From Syntrophomonadaceae bacterium (GTDB taxonomy: Bacteria; Bacillota; Syntrophomonadia; Syntrophomonadales; Syntrophomonadaceae), in the NCBI GenBank assembly GCA_012522955.1, contig JAAYJK010000048.1:1-56968 (forward strand): a stretch of 56,968 bases of DNA, read 5' to 3'. This document shows positions 16,615 through 24,725 of the stretch, in pieces; within the stretch, counting starts at the first letter, position 1, and every line of letters begins with the position of its first letter. The position numbers and the translations under genes were made by a program. The notes under the pieces were generated by a model. It was not told where the DNA came from. It did no database searches and saw only the letters and a program-made list of their open reading frames with translations.

Positions 16615-16998
16615 ATGAAGAAGAAAAAATACGCAGAACGAGTTAAGGAAAAACAACAGTACATCGATATCGCTACTATGGGAATCCTAGGTTGGGGATT
16701 AGGTAGCTTTGCCAGTTGTATTTATTATTTATCCTTATGGGAAGCTTTAAAAGGTTCAATTCTGGTCTTATTAGCTATACTATTAATGAATTCCTGGGCA
16801 GAACCTTACGAATATCGTTCCACCTATCTAAAGTGGCTTATGATATTGTTATTGGTGCCAGCAATAGGTTATTTGGTTGTTTTTTTTACGGTTCCACATC
16901 CCACCAATTTCAAGTTACCCTATCTGATCATTGGCCTGTTTTTTGTGGCAGCACTATTTTCTAAAACCTTAAAGACTAAAAAAGATCTGGGTTTCTAG
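16615..16998 (+). CDS. Small four-helix membrane protein, unknown
   Basis: A 127-residue integral membrane protein not assigned to a family. Seen: a lysine-rich cytoplasmic start (MKKKKYAERVKEKQQ), then hydrophobic segments at about 19-42, 48-65, 75-95 and 103-120, ending in a basic tail KTLKTKKDLGF. AGAGGTGG lies just before the ATG at 16615; the in-frame GTG at 16606 overlaps it. Inserted between the divergent enoyl-CoA hydratase and the PurL-like gene, with its own intergenic space on each side, so probably monocistronic. Confidence 0.7.
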   Translation: MKKKKYAERVKEKQQYIDIATMGILGWGLGSFASCIYYLSLWEALKGSILVLLAILLMNSWAEPYEYRSTYLKWLMILLLVPAIGYLVVFFTVPHPTNFKLPYLIIGLFFVAALFSKTLKTKKDLGF

Positions 16999-17132
16999 CA
17001 TCATGGAATTGATCACAGTAGATAAATGTGATCAAGCTGAAGGGATACAGCTAACTTTACCTTGGATTTCATTTGATGGTATTATTAGTTAACGTACTTT
17101 TACCCATAATATTAATAGGAGGAGTCTGATTT

Positions 17133-18236
17133 ATGAATAAAGTAGAGAAAGCATTAATCCATGCACTTTTTGTTCACCTTCATCACAATACTGATAAAGC
17201 TATAGATTTTAATCTGTTCAAGCAGCTTAATCAAAAAATAGAGCAGACCTGGCCTGGAGCATTACTTGTAGGCCCGGATGCGAATGATGATGCAGCTGTG
17301 TTCAGAATTCCTGGTTCGGATTGCTTTATAACCGCCAAAATGGAAAGCCACTGTTCACCCAGTGTGCCCCGGCCTTATGACGCTGCTGCAACCGGAGCGG
17401 GTGGAGCCATGCGTGATGTGGTGGCAATGGGGGCCAGACCTATTTTTCTTCTGGATTTTATTGGGACACGCCCTTTGGAAGAGCAGGTTATAGTAGGGCC
17501 CTGTGGCTTTGATGGCCAATGTACCTGCGGGCAATGCCAAATAATGACCAGCAAGGATAGGATAAACCTGATGCTGAAAGGGATAGCGGACATGTGTGAA
17601 ACCATGGGAGTATTCGTAGTAGGAGGAGGTTTTTCTACTTCCTTTAGCGATATTGTGCCGGCAGTGGTAGTATCCGTAATTGGCAAACAAGTAACTGAAG
17701 AGCCTCTGACCAAACCGGCCAAGTCCGCTGGTGATAAAGTGATAATAGTGGGAGAAACAGGGACCGATGGCAATGATACTCTTTACCGAGCAGGTCTGGT
17801 ATCGGTAATGCAACCGGCCCTAGCTTGTTTTATCGAAGAAAGAACTACTATGGAAGCTACTCTGTCTGCCTTTGCTACCGGCAAAATTAAAGCTTGCTCC
17901 GATCTGGGAGCAGCCGGCATTGGAGCTGCGGTATGTGAATCGGCACGATTTGGCGGCTTGGGGGCCAGGATTGAGTTGGATAAGGTTCCGGTTAACACTG
18001 GATCCATTACTCCGGAAGAAGTATTTATTTGTGAAACCCAAGCTCGCATGTTGCTTCAGGTAGCAGCTGATGATGTAGATGAAGTATTGGAAGCCATTAA
18101 GAGTAAAAACGGTATAGCGGCTGTAATTGGAGAAATAACTGCCAAAGACTTTAACATTTTCACTTACGGGGATAATATTATAGCCACCATACCTAATAAG
18201 CCGAGCCCAGAACAATTAAGCAGTTTAAGCGATTAA
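17133..18236 (+). CDS. PurL/AIR-synthase-superfamily protein with altered active site and cysteine cluster
   Basis: ATP-dependent PurM/PurL-superfamily protein (367 aa; bacterial PurL is about 720-740, so only one of its two halves is represented). Seen: GPDANDDAAVF (phosphate-binding start); a PurL-like active-site block in which SHNHPS has become SHCSPS; AATGAGGAMRDVVAMGARP; and the C-terminal glycine-rich SDLGAAGIGAAV. After LLDFIGTRP comes an insert with CGFDGQCTCGQC, five cysteine/glycine-rich residues around four cysteines that could bind a metal or Fe-S cluster. AGGAGG precedes the ATG. No purine genes are nearby, so purine synthesis is unlikely; a different amidine-, thiol- or carbamoyl-type ATP chemistry is inferred. 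Confidence 0.8.
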   Translation: MNKVEKALIHALFVHLHHNTDKAIDFNLFKQLNQKIEQTWPGALLVGPDANDDAAVFRIPGSDCFITAKMESHCSPSVPRPYDAAATGAGGAMRDVVAMGARPIFLLDFIGTRPLEEQVIVGPCGFDGQCTCGQCQIMTSKDRINLMLKGIADMCETMGVFVVGGGFSTSFSDIVPAVVVSVIGKQVTEEPLTKPAKSAGDKVIIVGETGTDGNDTLYRAGLVSVMQPALACFIEERTTMEATLSAFATGKIKACSDLGAAGIGAAVCESARFGGLGARIELDKVPVNTGSITPEEVFICETQARMLLQVAADDVDEVLEAIKSKNGIAAVIGEITAKDFNIFTYGDNIIATIPNKPSPEQLSSLSD

Positions 18237-18317
18237 ACTCTTTTGCAGTAGCTGTATTATTGATTGCCCTGCTAAAAGTTACATGGGATTGACTAGCCAT
18301 ATAAATTTGTAAACAGT

Positions 18318-18370
18318 ATATAATAAAACTAGCACTAACTGTTGCCCAGCCAGTGCTAGTTTTATTATAT
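18318..18370. terminator. Bidirectional terminator, 19-bp stem
   Basis: ATATAATAAAACTAGCACT (18318-18336) is exactly inverted at 18352-18370 around a 15-nt loop. A- and T-rich outer arms serve both strands, fitting the convergent genes ending at 18236 (+) and 18428 (-). Confidence 0.85.
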
Positions 18371-18427
18371 GGTTCTCTTATGTTTAAAAACATATTATCT
18401 TGGTTTTCGCAGGCAGCTAGTTTACTT

Positions 18428-18841
18428 CTATAATTCTCTTATAGTCAGGTTAAAACTATAATTGGAATTAGAAGTGTGTAGCAGTTCTTCTACCGATTTA
18501 AGAATAGCATTTACTACCTGAGGAGATTCCTGGACAGAGACGGAAAAGAGCATTTTATCCTGGCTACTATTAAACATAGGTGCTTCCAAATCCAGGGGGG
18601 CTTTATAAACCGATGCCAGTTTAGCTGAGGTAGATTCATCGCGGGTTTTCGTATTCTCATTCTGCTCTGAAGTATCATGGTTTAATTTCAATTTTCTAAG
18701 CATATAATAATACTTGCTGCGGGAGAGATTCCATTGTTTTAATACTCCTTCTACCCCCATATTCTTTTTCATCTCTTCATGAATTGCTATTTGTTCTTCT
18801 CGGGGTAAATCTTTGAACTGTTCCAGTGACACAGCAGTCAT
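18428..18841 (-). CDS. Hypothetical protein with N-terminal HTH-like region
   Basis: A 137-aa protein of unknown family. The first 55 residues have a helix-turn-helix character (EEQIAIHEEMKKN followed by VLKQWNLSRSKYYYMLRKL), as in transposase or small regulator DNA-binding heads. The middle is polar (about 55-75). The C-terminal half ends in LFSVSVQESPQ...YSFNLTIREL, which could be a beta-rich dimer or ligand region. ACAGGAGGT precedes the ATG with ideal spacing. Single gene. DNA binding is plausible but not shown by any specific motif. Confidence 0.7.
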   Translation of the reverse strand: MTAVSLEQFKDLPREEQIAIHEEMKKNMGVEGVLKQWNLSRSKYYYMLRKLKLNHDTSEQNENTKTRDESTSAKLASVYKAPLDLEAPMFNSSQDKMLFSVSVQESPQVVNAILKSVEELLHTSNSNYSFNLTIREL

Positions 18842-19019
18842 TTCGTATACCTCCTGTTTGTTCTTAATTCCATTATTTCCTAATCCAATGAATTCTATAA
18901 CTCAGTAAACAGAATTTATGTTCGGCTCTGGATGACAAATGTGTAATCTTATCCCTCTTTTTAGTGTATTAATGTTAAGATAGATAAGAATTAAAAGAAA
19001 AACTAAGGAGGTAATTTGA

Positions 19020-20300
19020 ATGCGGAAATGTTTGGTAGGGTTACTTACTCTGCTGCTTTTGCTGGTTTTTATTGTTCCAGCAGTAGCAGCGGATCTTACC
19101 CTAAATGTAAATGGCAATGTGTACCAACCGTTAACATCACCCCAGCTTCAGGAAGGAACCACTTTGGTACCTCTCTATGCAATTGAAAGAATGGTCGGTG
19201 CAGACGTTAGCCAATCTGAGGAGAATATTGTGATTCAGAAAGATCAGAATACTCTGCTTCTTACTCTTAATAGCACTCAGGCCAGTTTAAATGACAGTTT
19301 AATAACCCTGCTTCAGGCTCCGATACAGGTAGAAGACGAAATAATGGTACCGTTAAGGGCAGTTTTGGAAGGTCTCGGAGCAACTGTTGATTGGGCAGGG
19401 GAAACCCGTACCGTACTGGTATCTTTCCAGGAACAACGTGATGGAATGACTACTGAGGATTTACTACTCAAATCCACCGAAGCTTTAGCTTCATACAATA
19501 CTTACAAGGTCAGAGCAGATATGACTCAAGATATGCAGATGCTTAATCCCGATAGCGGAGAAACAGATCAGATGGAGATGCAAATGCTAATGGAAATGGC
19601 TATACAGAATGAACCCGTGCTGGTTTATGCCAAAACTGAGGCAGTCTCCACCAGTCCCGAATTACCTGAGGCAGAGGACATAATCACAGAAATAGTAATT
19701 AATGAAGATGGTTTATACATGACCATTCCTGAGGAGGGATGGGTGAAGCTTACTATACCTGGCATGGACCTCCAAAGCTATTTGGAACAATCCAACCAGG
19801 ACCCTTTAAAATCTTTACAAGATCTATCGGAGGCTGGAGTAGTGATAAGTTTTGGCCAGGACCAGGAGATTAACAATCGATCATATTGGGTTCTTAATGT
19901 AACAATGGGTCCGGCTAGCTTTAGTCAGCTATTAAACCAAACGTTGGAAGGCATTCCCCTTCCCGAAGTAGATGATCAGAATACAGGCGAAGTGCTGTCT
20001 CAAATCCTGCAAAAACTATTTGATAATATGAAAGCAGATATGTTCTACAATATGCTGATTAATAAGGAAACTCTGATTCCGGAATTTATGAATCTATACA
20101 GCACTGTGGAAATAAAGACCGAGATTCCAGACCCGGAAAACAATAATGAACCAGTATCCCTGGATATGACCATGCAACAGACCGGAACTTATGAGTATTT
20201 TGACCTTAATGAAAGCTTTACCATTCCCGACCTTAGTCAGGCTAAAGACCTACAGGAACTAGATTTAGACAGCAAAACCGAACAGGCACCTGCTGAGTAA
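19020..20300 (+). CDS. Exported protein with copper-amine-oxidase-like N-terminal (stalk) domain
   Basis: Secreted or surface protein of 426 aa. Seen: signal peptide MRKCLVGLLTLLLLLVFIVPAVAA (cleavage about residue 24, split here by description only); a copper amine oxidase-like N-terminal repeat domain at about 26-140 (NGNVYQPLTSPQLQEGTTLVPL and MVPLRAVLEGLGATVDW); then a domain of about 280 residues rich in Met, Gln and Glu, with SYNTYKVRADMTQDMQ and periodic beta-strands, resembling the DUF6612-type lipoprotein fold. Known: the stalk domain is a structural wall module and implies no oxidase. AAGGAGGT precedes the ATG. Function unknown. Confidence 0.82.
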   Translation: MRKCLVGLLTLLLLLVFIVPAVAADLTLNVNGNVYQPLTSPQLQEGTTLVPLYAIERMVGADVSQSEENIVIQKDQNTLLLTLNSTQASLNDSLITLLQAPIQVEDEIMVPLRAVLEGLGATVDWAGETRTVLVSFQEQRDGMTTEDLLLKSTEALASYNTYKVRADMTQDMQMLNPDSGETDQMEMQMLMEMAIQNEPVLVYAKTEAVSTSPELPEAEDIITEIVINEDGLYMTIPEEGWVKLTIPGMDLQSYLEQSNQDPLKSLQDLSEAGVVISFGQDQEINNRSYWVLNVTMGPASFSQLLNQTLEGIPLPEVDDQNTGEVLSQILQKLFDNMKADMFYNMLINKETLIPEFMNLYSTVEIKTEIPDPENNNEPVSLDMTMQQTGTYEYFDLNESFTIPDLSQAKDLQELDLDSKTEQAPAE

Positions 20301-20384
20301 AATAGTAAAACAAATACAATTGACTGCTGGAGATACTCTGTAGATGACTTACAGCAAAACTTAAAGGAGAAAGCGGAGGATCAC

Positions 20385-20450
20385 ATGATCCTTCGCTTAA
20401 ATATTTGGCTGCTATTCACGGTTATGTTTATTTCTTTAGCCTTATATTAA
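20385..20450 (+). CDS. Candidate 21-residue membrane peptide
   Basis: A short ORF starts at ATG 20385 with GGAGG at 20375-20379 upstream and encodes MILRLNIWLLFTVMFISLAL plus one Tyr. One basic residue precedes a single hydrophobic helix. It sits between two exported-protein genes. The start overlaps a hairpin (AAGCGGAGGATCA 20371-20383 / TGATCCTTCGCTT 20386-20398), which would hide the ribosome site or could simply be a terminator for the gene upstream. Low confidence. Confidence 0.3.
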   Translation: MILRLNIWLLFTVMFISLALY

Positions 20451-20541
20451 AATAAGAATAATGAAGTATACTTGATCTATTGTTTTATCAGTGATATGCA
20501 TTCAAAGTCAGAGGGCTTAACAGAAATGGAGGTATCTAAAG

Positions 20542-21381
20542 ATGAAAAAATGCTTGAAGTACTTGTTTCTGCTCATGTTTTTGGTAGGGGTGGCTGGTTG
20601 CTCCCTCCGGGAGTCACCGGCGCCAGATCCTGCTCCAAATGAACCGCCAGTGCTTGAAACCATGGAGGTAGCAGTCTATTATTTGAAGAGTACCAACAAT
20701 GATATGTACCTAGTCCGGGAAGTACATGAGGTAGATAAAACCAAAGCTGTAGCCCAGGCTGCCTTAAATGAATTGATCCACAGCACTCCGGTCACTGAGG
20801 GAGCTTTTAATGTACTTCCGTCCGATACCAGAATTAATGGCATCCAGATTGAGGAGGGATTGGCCACTGTAGACTTCTCCAGCCAGGTGTTGCAAGCCAA
20901 TGTGGGCTCCAGTGGTGAAGGCTTGGGTATAGCCAGTATAGTCAATACTCTGACCGAGTTTCCAACTATTCAAAGGGTACAATTCATTGTGGATGGCGAT
21001 CCCGAAAAGGGCATGGACTGGTGGGGTCATGTAGGTCTTTACGAGCAACCGTTTACCAAAAATCTCAGTGTGGTTTATGAACCGGTTATTTGGGTTACTG
21101 CTCCAGTTGCCCAACAGGTAATTAAGAGCCCAACCAGCATAAAGGGCACTGCCCGAGTATTTGAAGCTACGGTGAGTTTTCACTTAAAGGATGCTGATGG
21201 GAAGATACTGGGCCGGGGTTTTACCACCGCCAGCGAGGGCGCACCCGGGCGGGGTGAGTTTGAAGGGGAATTGGTTTTCAATCCCGAGACAGCAGGTAAA
21301 GGACAGCTGGAAATCTTCGAAGTCAGCATGAAAGACGGCAGTGAAGTGAATAAGGTAATAATTCCGGTTGAATGGAAATAG
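20542..21381 (+). CDS. GerMN and Gmad2 domain lipoprotein
   Basis: Lipoprotein of 279 aa. Seen: a lipobox (LVGVAGC, lipidated Cys20); a GerMN domain at about 40-175 with VAVYYLKSTNNDMYLVREV, LPSDTRINGIQIEEGLATVDFS and VNTLTEFPTIQRVQFIVDG; then a Gmad2 immunoglobulin-like domain (about 185-279) with WVTAPVAQQVIKSPTSIKG and GRGEFEGELVF. Known: GerM is needed for Bacillus sporulation and germination, but free-standing GerMN-Gmad2 lipoproteins are widespread in Firmicutes and have no defined role. A GGAGG ribosome site precedes the ATG. A 37-bp palindrome follows directly after the stop. Confidence 0.87.
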   Translation: MKKCLKYLFLLMFLVGVAGCSLRESPAPDPAPNEPPVLETMEVAVYYLKSTNNDMYLVREVHEVDKTKAVAQAALNELIHSTPVTEGAFNVLPSDTRINGIQIEEGLATVDFSSQVLQANVGSSGEGLGIASIVNTLTEFPTIQRVQFIVDGDPEKGMDWWGHVGLYEQPFTKNLSVVYEPVIWVTAPVAQQVIKSPTSIKGTARVFEATVSFHLKDADGKILGRGFTTASEGAPGRGEFEGELVFNPETAGKGQLEIFEVSMKDGSEVNKVIIPVEWK

Positions 21382-21418
21382 TAAGTTAACTTAGGGGCCT
21401 GGCCCCTAAGTTAACTTA
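21382..21418. repeat. 37-bp perfect palindrome, REP-like
   Basis: TAAGTTAACTTAGGGGCC at 21382-21399 is exactly inverted at 21401-21418 around a single T. It begins right at the stop codon of the GerMN gene. No T-tract follows, so it is not a standard terminator. The centre GGGGCCTGGCCCC belongs with other short palindromes in this window at 36746 and 55052. Confidence 0.7.
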
Positions 21419-21451
21419 AGAAACGCTATAGGTGAACACAGGAGTAAATAA

Positions 21452-22288
21452 ATGAGGAACTGGAAAATACTAACGCTGGCCCTATTATTGATGGTATTCC
21501 TAGCGCTAGCCGCTTTTTATCATGGCTTAGTCCTTAAGCGATACCAAATTAATACGGATAAATTAAAGCCCGATGCTTCCATTAGGATAGTTTTAATCAG
21601 TGATTTACACAATCATATATATGGTGAAAAGCAAGAGCCACTTATTTCATTAATCCGAAAACAGAAGCCAGATATAATTGCCTTGGCAGGAGACATAGCA
21701 GACGATCAGGTGCCGATAATGGGTACTGAATTATTTCTAGCCGGTATTAAGGGAATGGCACCGATTTATTACGTTACCGGCAATCATGAATTTTGGTCCC
21801 ACGATATTGATAACATTAAATCTATCATTAGCAAGTATGGGGTAAGTATTCTGGAAAACAATTATAAGCCAGTTAGGATTGGCGACTCATCCATTATCAT
21901 TGGCGGGGTTGATGATCCTGATATAGTGCTTTTTGATAAAGCCGACCTGGATTGGGAGGGGGGATTGCATAAGGCCTTTTCCCCTTTGCAGGATTATCCT
22001 GAATTCAAAGTACTCCTATCTCATAGACCGGAACTAATAGATATTTACCTGAAAACAGATTTTGATTTGGTTCTATCCGGTCATTCCCACGGGGGACAGG
22101 TGAGGATTCCATTTTTTATAAATGGACTTTACGCTCCCAACCAGGGTTGGTTTCCCCAATATGCGGGGGGAATGTATACTTATGACACTTTGACTCACAT
22201 AGTAAGCCGCGGTATTTCTTTTAACCCCCGCTTGCCCCGAATATTTAATCCTCCTGAAGTAGTGGTAATTGATATTAAGGGGAAATAA
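21452..22288 (+). CDS. Membrane-anchored metallophosphoesterase
   Basis: Calcineurin-like metallophosphoesterase (278 aa). Seen: one N-terminal membrane anchor (LALLLMVFLALAAFYHGLV), then the complete metal-site motifs in order: LISDLHNH, LAGDIADD, VTGNHEFW, LLSHRPEL and LSGHSHGGQ. The last is followed by the C-terminal block GISFNPRLPRIFNPPEVVVI typical of the YkuE-like group. Known: YkuE-type members act at the cell surface; the substrate is not established. An AGGAG ribosome site precedes the ATG. Confidence 0.9.
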   Translation: MRNWKILTLALLLMVFLALAAFYHGLVLKRYQINTDKLKPDASIRIVLISDLHNHIYGEKQEPLISLIRKQKPDIIALAGDIADDQVPIMGTELFLAGIKGMAPIYYVTGNHEFWSHDIDNIKSIISKYGVSILENNYKPVRIGDSSIIIGGVDDPDIVLFDKADLDWEGGLHKAFSPLQDYPEFKVLLSHRPELIDIYLKTDFDLVLSGHSHGGQVRIPFFINGLYAPNQGWFPQYAGGMYTYDTLTHIVSRGISFNPRLPRIFNPPEVVVIDIKGK

Positions 22289-22765
22289 GAATGGGTTTGA
22301 TAAACATTTCATGATTGGACCTAGGCCGGAAAGAGTAATATCAAATGCAGAATTTTGAATTCATTGCTGACTGACCCCAGGCTCTGTATATCATTATGTA
22401 TCTTCATGTGGAGCGGGCTACGCTCCACAAAACTCTTCGTTATCATTCTCCTGCGAAAACCCCAGTACAACTAGTTTGGATGTATAAATAAGGCGTTTGA
22501 TGCAGCATAGTAGCACCCTTGGAGTACTACTGATCTTCCGCCGCGCTTCACAATTAAGGTTGCACCAGTGTGTGATTACCAGCTACGAAATGGACGAGTA
22601 TACTCTTACCTCAGTGTTCCTGACTATCACCAAAAATCAACCATATTTTGTTAAACACTTACACACAATATAAGTCATTACCTGCATATACATATACATA
22701 TAACAATATTTACTGGGCAAATTGGCCAGAACCCAAGGAAATTCGAAAGGGGGGGCAGACTGTAT
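22289..22765. other. Intergenic region before prkA
   Basis: A hairpin GTGGAGCG-GGCTA-CGCTCCAC lies at 22408-22428 without a T-tract. A 57-codon frame at 22500-22673 ends in a segment (EMDEYTLTSVFLTITKN) resembling the last residues of ABC-transporter ATPases (consensus around EPTLEDVFLxLT), so this may be a fossil gene fragment. The 80 bp before prkA are AT-rich with repeated CATATA and may hold a sporulation-type promoter, unproven. Confidence 0.35.
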
Positions 22766-24691
22766 ATGGACTTTGATTTTCAAGACATGATTTTAAAAGA
22801 TCGTGATTCCAAGCAGCATCAATCCTTCGAAGGAAGCTTTTTGGAATACTTGAGCATTGTTAAAAGCAGCCCGGAGGTAGCTAAACTAGCTCATGAACGA
22901 ATGTATAAAATGATCATGAGCCAAGGGGTTGAATCCATTAAAACTGAGGATCATCAACGGTTAAAGCGGATATACGGAAAAGAAACCATAAAGAGATACA
23001 AGTTCTTCGAAAGTGATTTTTATGGCATTGATAAAACCATTATGGATATTGTTCGATATTTCCATTCTGCGGCCATGCGGGGAGAAGAATCTCGCCAAGT
23101 GTTATATATGGTGGGACCGGTGGGGTCAGGCAAGTCATCTTTGATGGAAAGCCTGAAAAAAGCTTTGGAGCAACATCCTCCCATCTTTGTACTGAAAGAT
23201 TGTCCCATGCGGGAAGAACCACTGCATTTAATTCCTAAACACCTCAGGGCTGAATTCTCAGAAATTTTAGGCATGAACATCGAAGGTGATTTGTGTCCGG
23301 TCTGCCGTTACCGACTGATTCATGAATATAAGGGGGAATATGAAAAATTCAGAGTAGTGACCAGTGACTTTTCTATTCGCTCCCGTAAAGGTATAGCTGT
23401 GGTACCCCCGGTGGATCCAAATAATCAAGATACCTCAGTTTTAGTGGGATCGGTAGATATATCCAAAATGGATTTATATCCTGAGGATGACCCCAGGGTG
23501 TTGTCCTTAAACGGTGCTTTTAATGCTGGTAATCGGGGACTGGTAGAATTCATCGAAATCTTCAAGAATGATGTGGAATACTTGCACACCATACTTACAG
23601 CCACCCAGGAGAAATCAATCCCTTCTCCCGGCAAAAATTCTATGATCTATTTTGATGGCATCATACTGGCTCACTCCAATGAATCTGAATGGAACAAGTT
23701 CAAGGCCGACCATACCAACGAGGCTATACTGGACCGAATCGTAAAGATTGAAGTGCCCTACTGTCTGGAGTTGGATGAAGAGGTTAAAATATATCAAAAA
23801 ATTCTAAAACGCAGCAATTTCAAGGCTCATATTGCCCCTCATACTATAGAAATGGCATCCATATTTGCCATCATCAGCCGTCTGACCCGTTCTGCCAAAG
23901 TAGATATTATAAGCAAAATGCACATATACAATGGGGAAGAGGTTTTACAAAAAGATGCTACTCAACGAATCGATATACGAGAACTAAGGGAGGAAGCAGG
24001 AAGAGAAGGCTTCGAAGGTATTAGTACCCGTTTTATTATGAAAGCCATTGATAATGCTTTGTCCGAGTCAGAACACGATTGTATAAACCCTATCATACTT
24101 TTGGATTCACTGGCCACATCGGTAAAAGCCAGTGATTTCGGAGAAGAAGAAAAGAAAAGGCTGCTGGCTTACTTACAGGATGTGGTTAGAAAAGAGTATA
24201 ACCGGATCCTGGAAAAGGAAGTAACCAAAGCGTTTATCCATGGTTATAGAGAACAAGCTGAGAGTCTGTTTAATAATTATCTGGATCATGCCGAAGCCTT
24301 TGTAAACAAAGTTAAACTTAAAGATATAAATACCGGTGAAGAACTGGACCCGGATGAAATCTTTTTGTCCTCCATCGAAGCCCAGCTTGGTTTAACCGGT
24401 AATGCAGCCCGGGGATTCAGACATGATGTCACCGCCTATATGTTTACTCTTTTACGCAATAAGAAAAGGATTGAATATGACAGTTATGAACCCCTTAAAG
24501 AAGCCATTGAGAAGAAATTAACTGCTTCGGTCCGAGAGCTGTCGCGTATAATTACTTCAGCCAGAGTAAGAGATAGTGAGCAGAGCGAGAAATATAATCA
24601 GATGGTGGAAGAAATGATAGGAAATGGTTATTGTGAACACTGTTGCAACGTTATACTAAAATACGCCGCCAATAATTTGTGGAAAGACTAA
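22766..24691 (+). CDS. prkA: PrkA family serine protein kinase
   Basis: PrkA-type AAA+ serine kinase of 641 aa (family about 630-640). Seen: the N-terminal PrkA AAA+ domain with Walker A GPVGSGKSS (117-125), IYFDGIILAHSNESEWNKF near residue 295, and the typical long helical C-terminal kinase region. A cysteine pair in CPVC (about residue 178) and CEHCC near the end are present. AAGGGGGGG precedes the ATG. Known: in Bacillus PrkA affects sporulation, and in E. coli yeaG forms an operon with yeaH and ycgB under stress. The same order prkA-yhbH-spoVR appears here. Confidence 0.95.
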   Translation: MDFDFQDMILKDRDSKQHQSFEGSFLEYLSIVKSSPEVAKLAHERMYKMIMSQGVESIKTEDHQRLKRIYGKETIKRYKFFESDFYGIDKTIMDIVRYFHSAAMRGEESRQVLYMVGPVGSGKSSLMESLKKALEQHPPIFVLKDCPMREEPLHLIPKHLRAEFSEILGMNIEGDLCPVCRYRLIHEYKGEYEKFRVVTSDFSIRSRKGIAVVPPVDPNNQDTSVLVGSVDISKMDLYPEDDPRVLSLNGAFNAGNRGLVEFIEIFKNDVEYLHTILTATQEKSIPSPGKNSMIYFDGIILAHSNESEWNKFKADHTNEAILDRIVKIEVPYCLELDEEVKIYQKILKRSNFKAHIAPHTIEMASIFAIISRLTRSAKVDIISKMHIYNGEEVLQKDATQRIDIRELREEAGREGFEGISTRFIMKAIDNALSESEHDCINPIILLDSLATSVKASDFGEEEKKRLLAYLQDVVRKEYNRILEKEVTKAFIHGYREQAESLFNNYLDHAEAFVNKVKLKDINTGEELDPDEIFLSSIEAQLGLTGNAARGFRHDVTAYMFTLLRNKKRIEYDSYEPLKEAIEKKLTASVRELSRIITSARVRDSEQSEKYNQMVEEMIGNGYCEHCCNVILKYAANNLWKD

Positions 24692-24725
24692 AATTTGGAT
24701 TCTTCTATAGAGGAGAGTGATCGAG

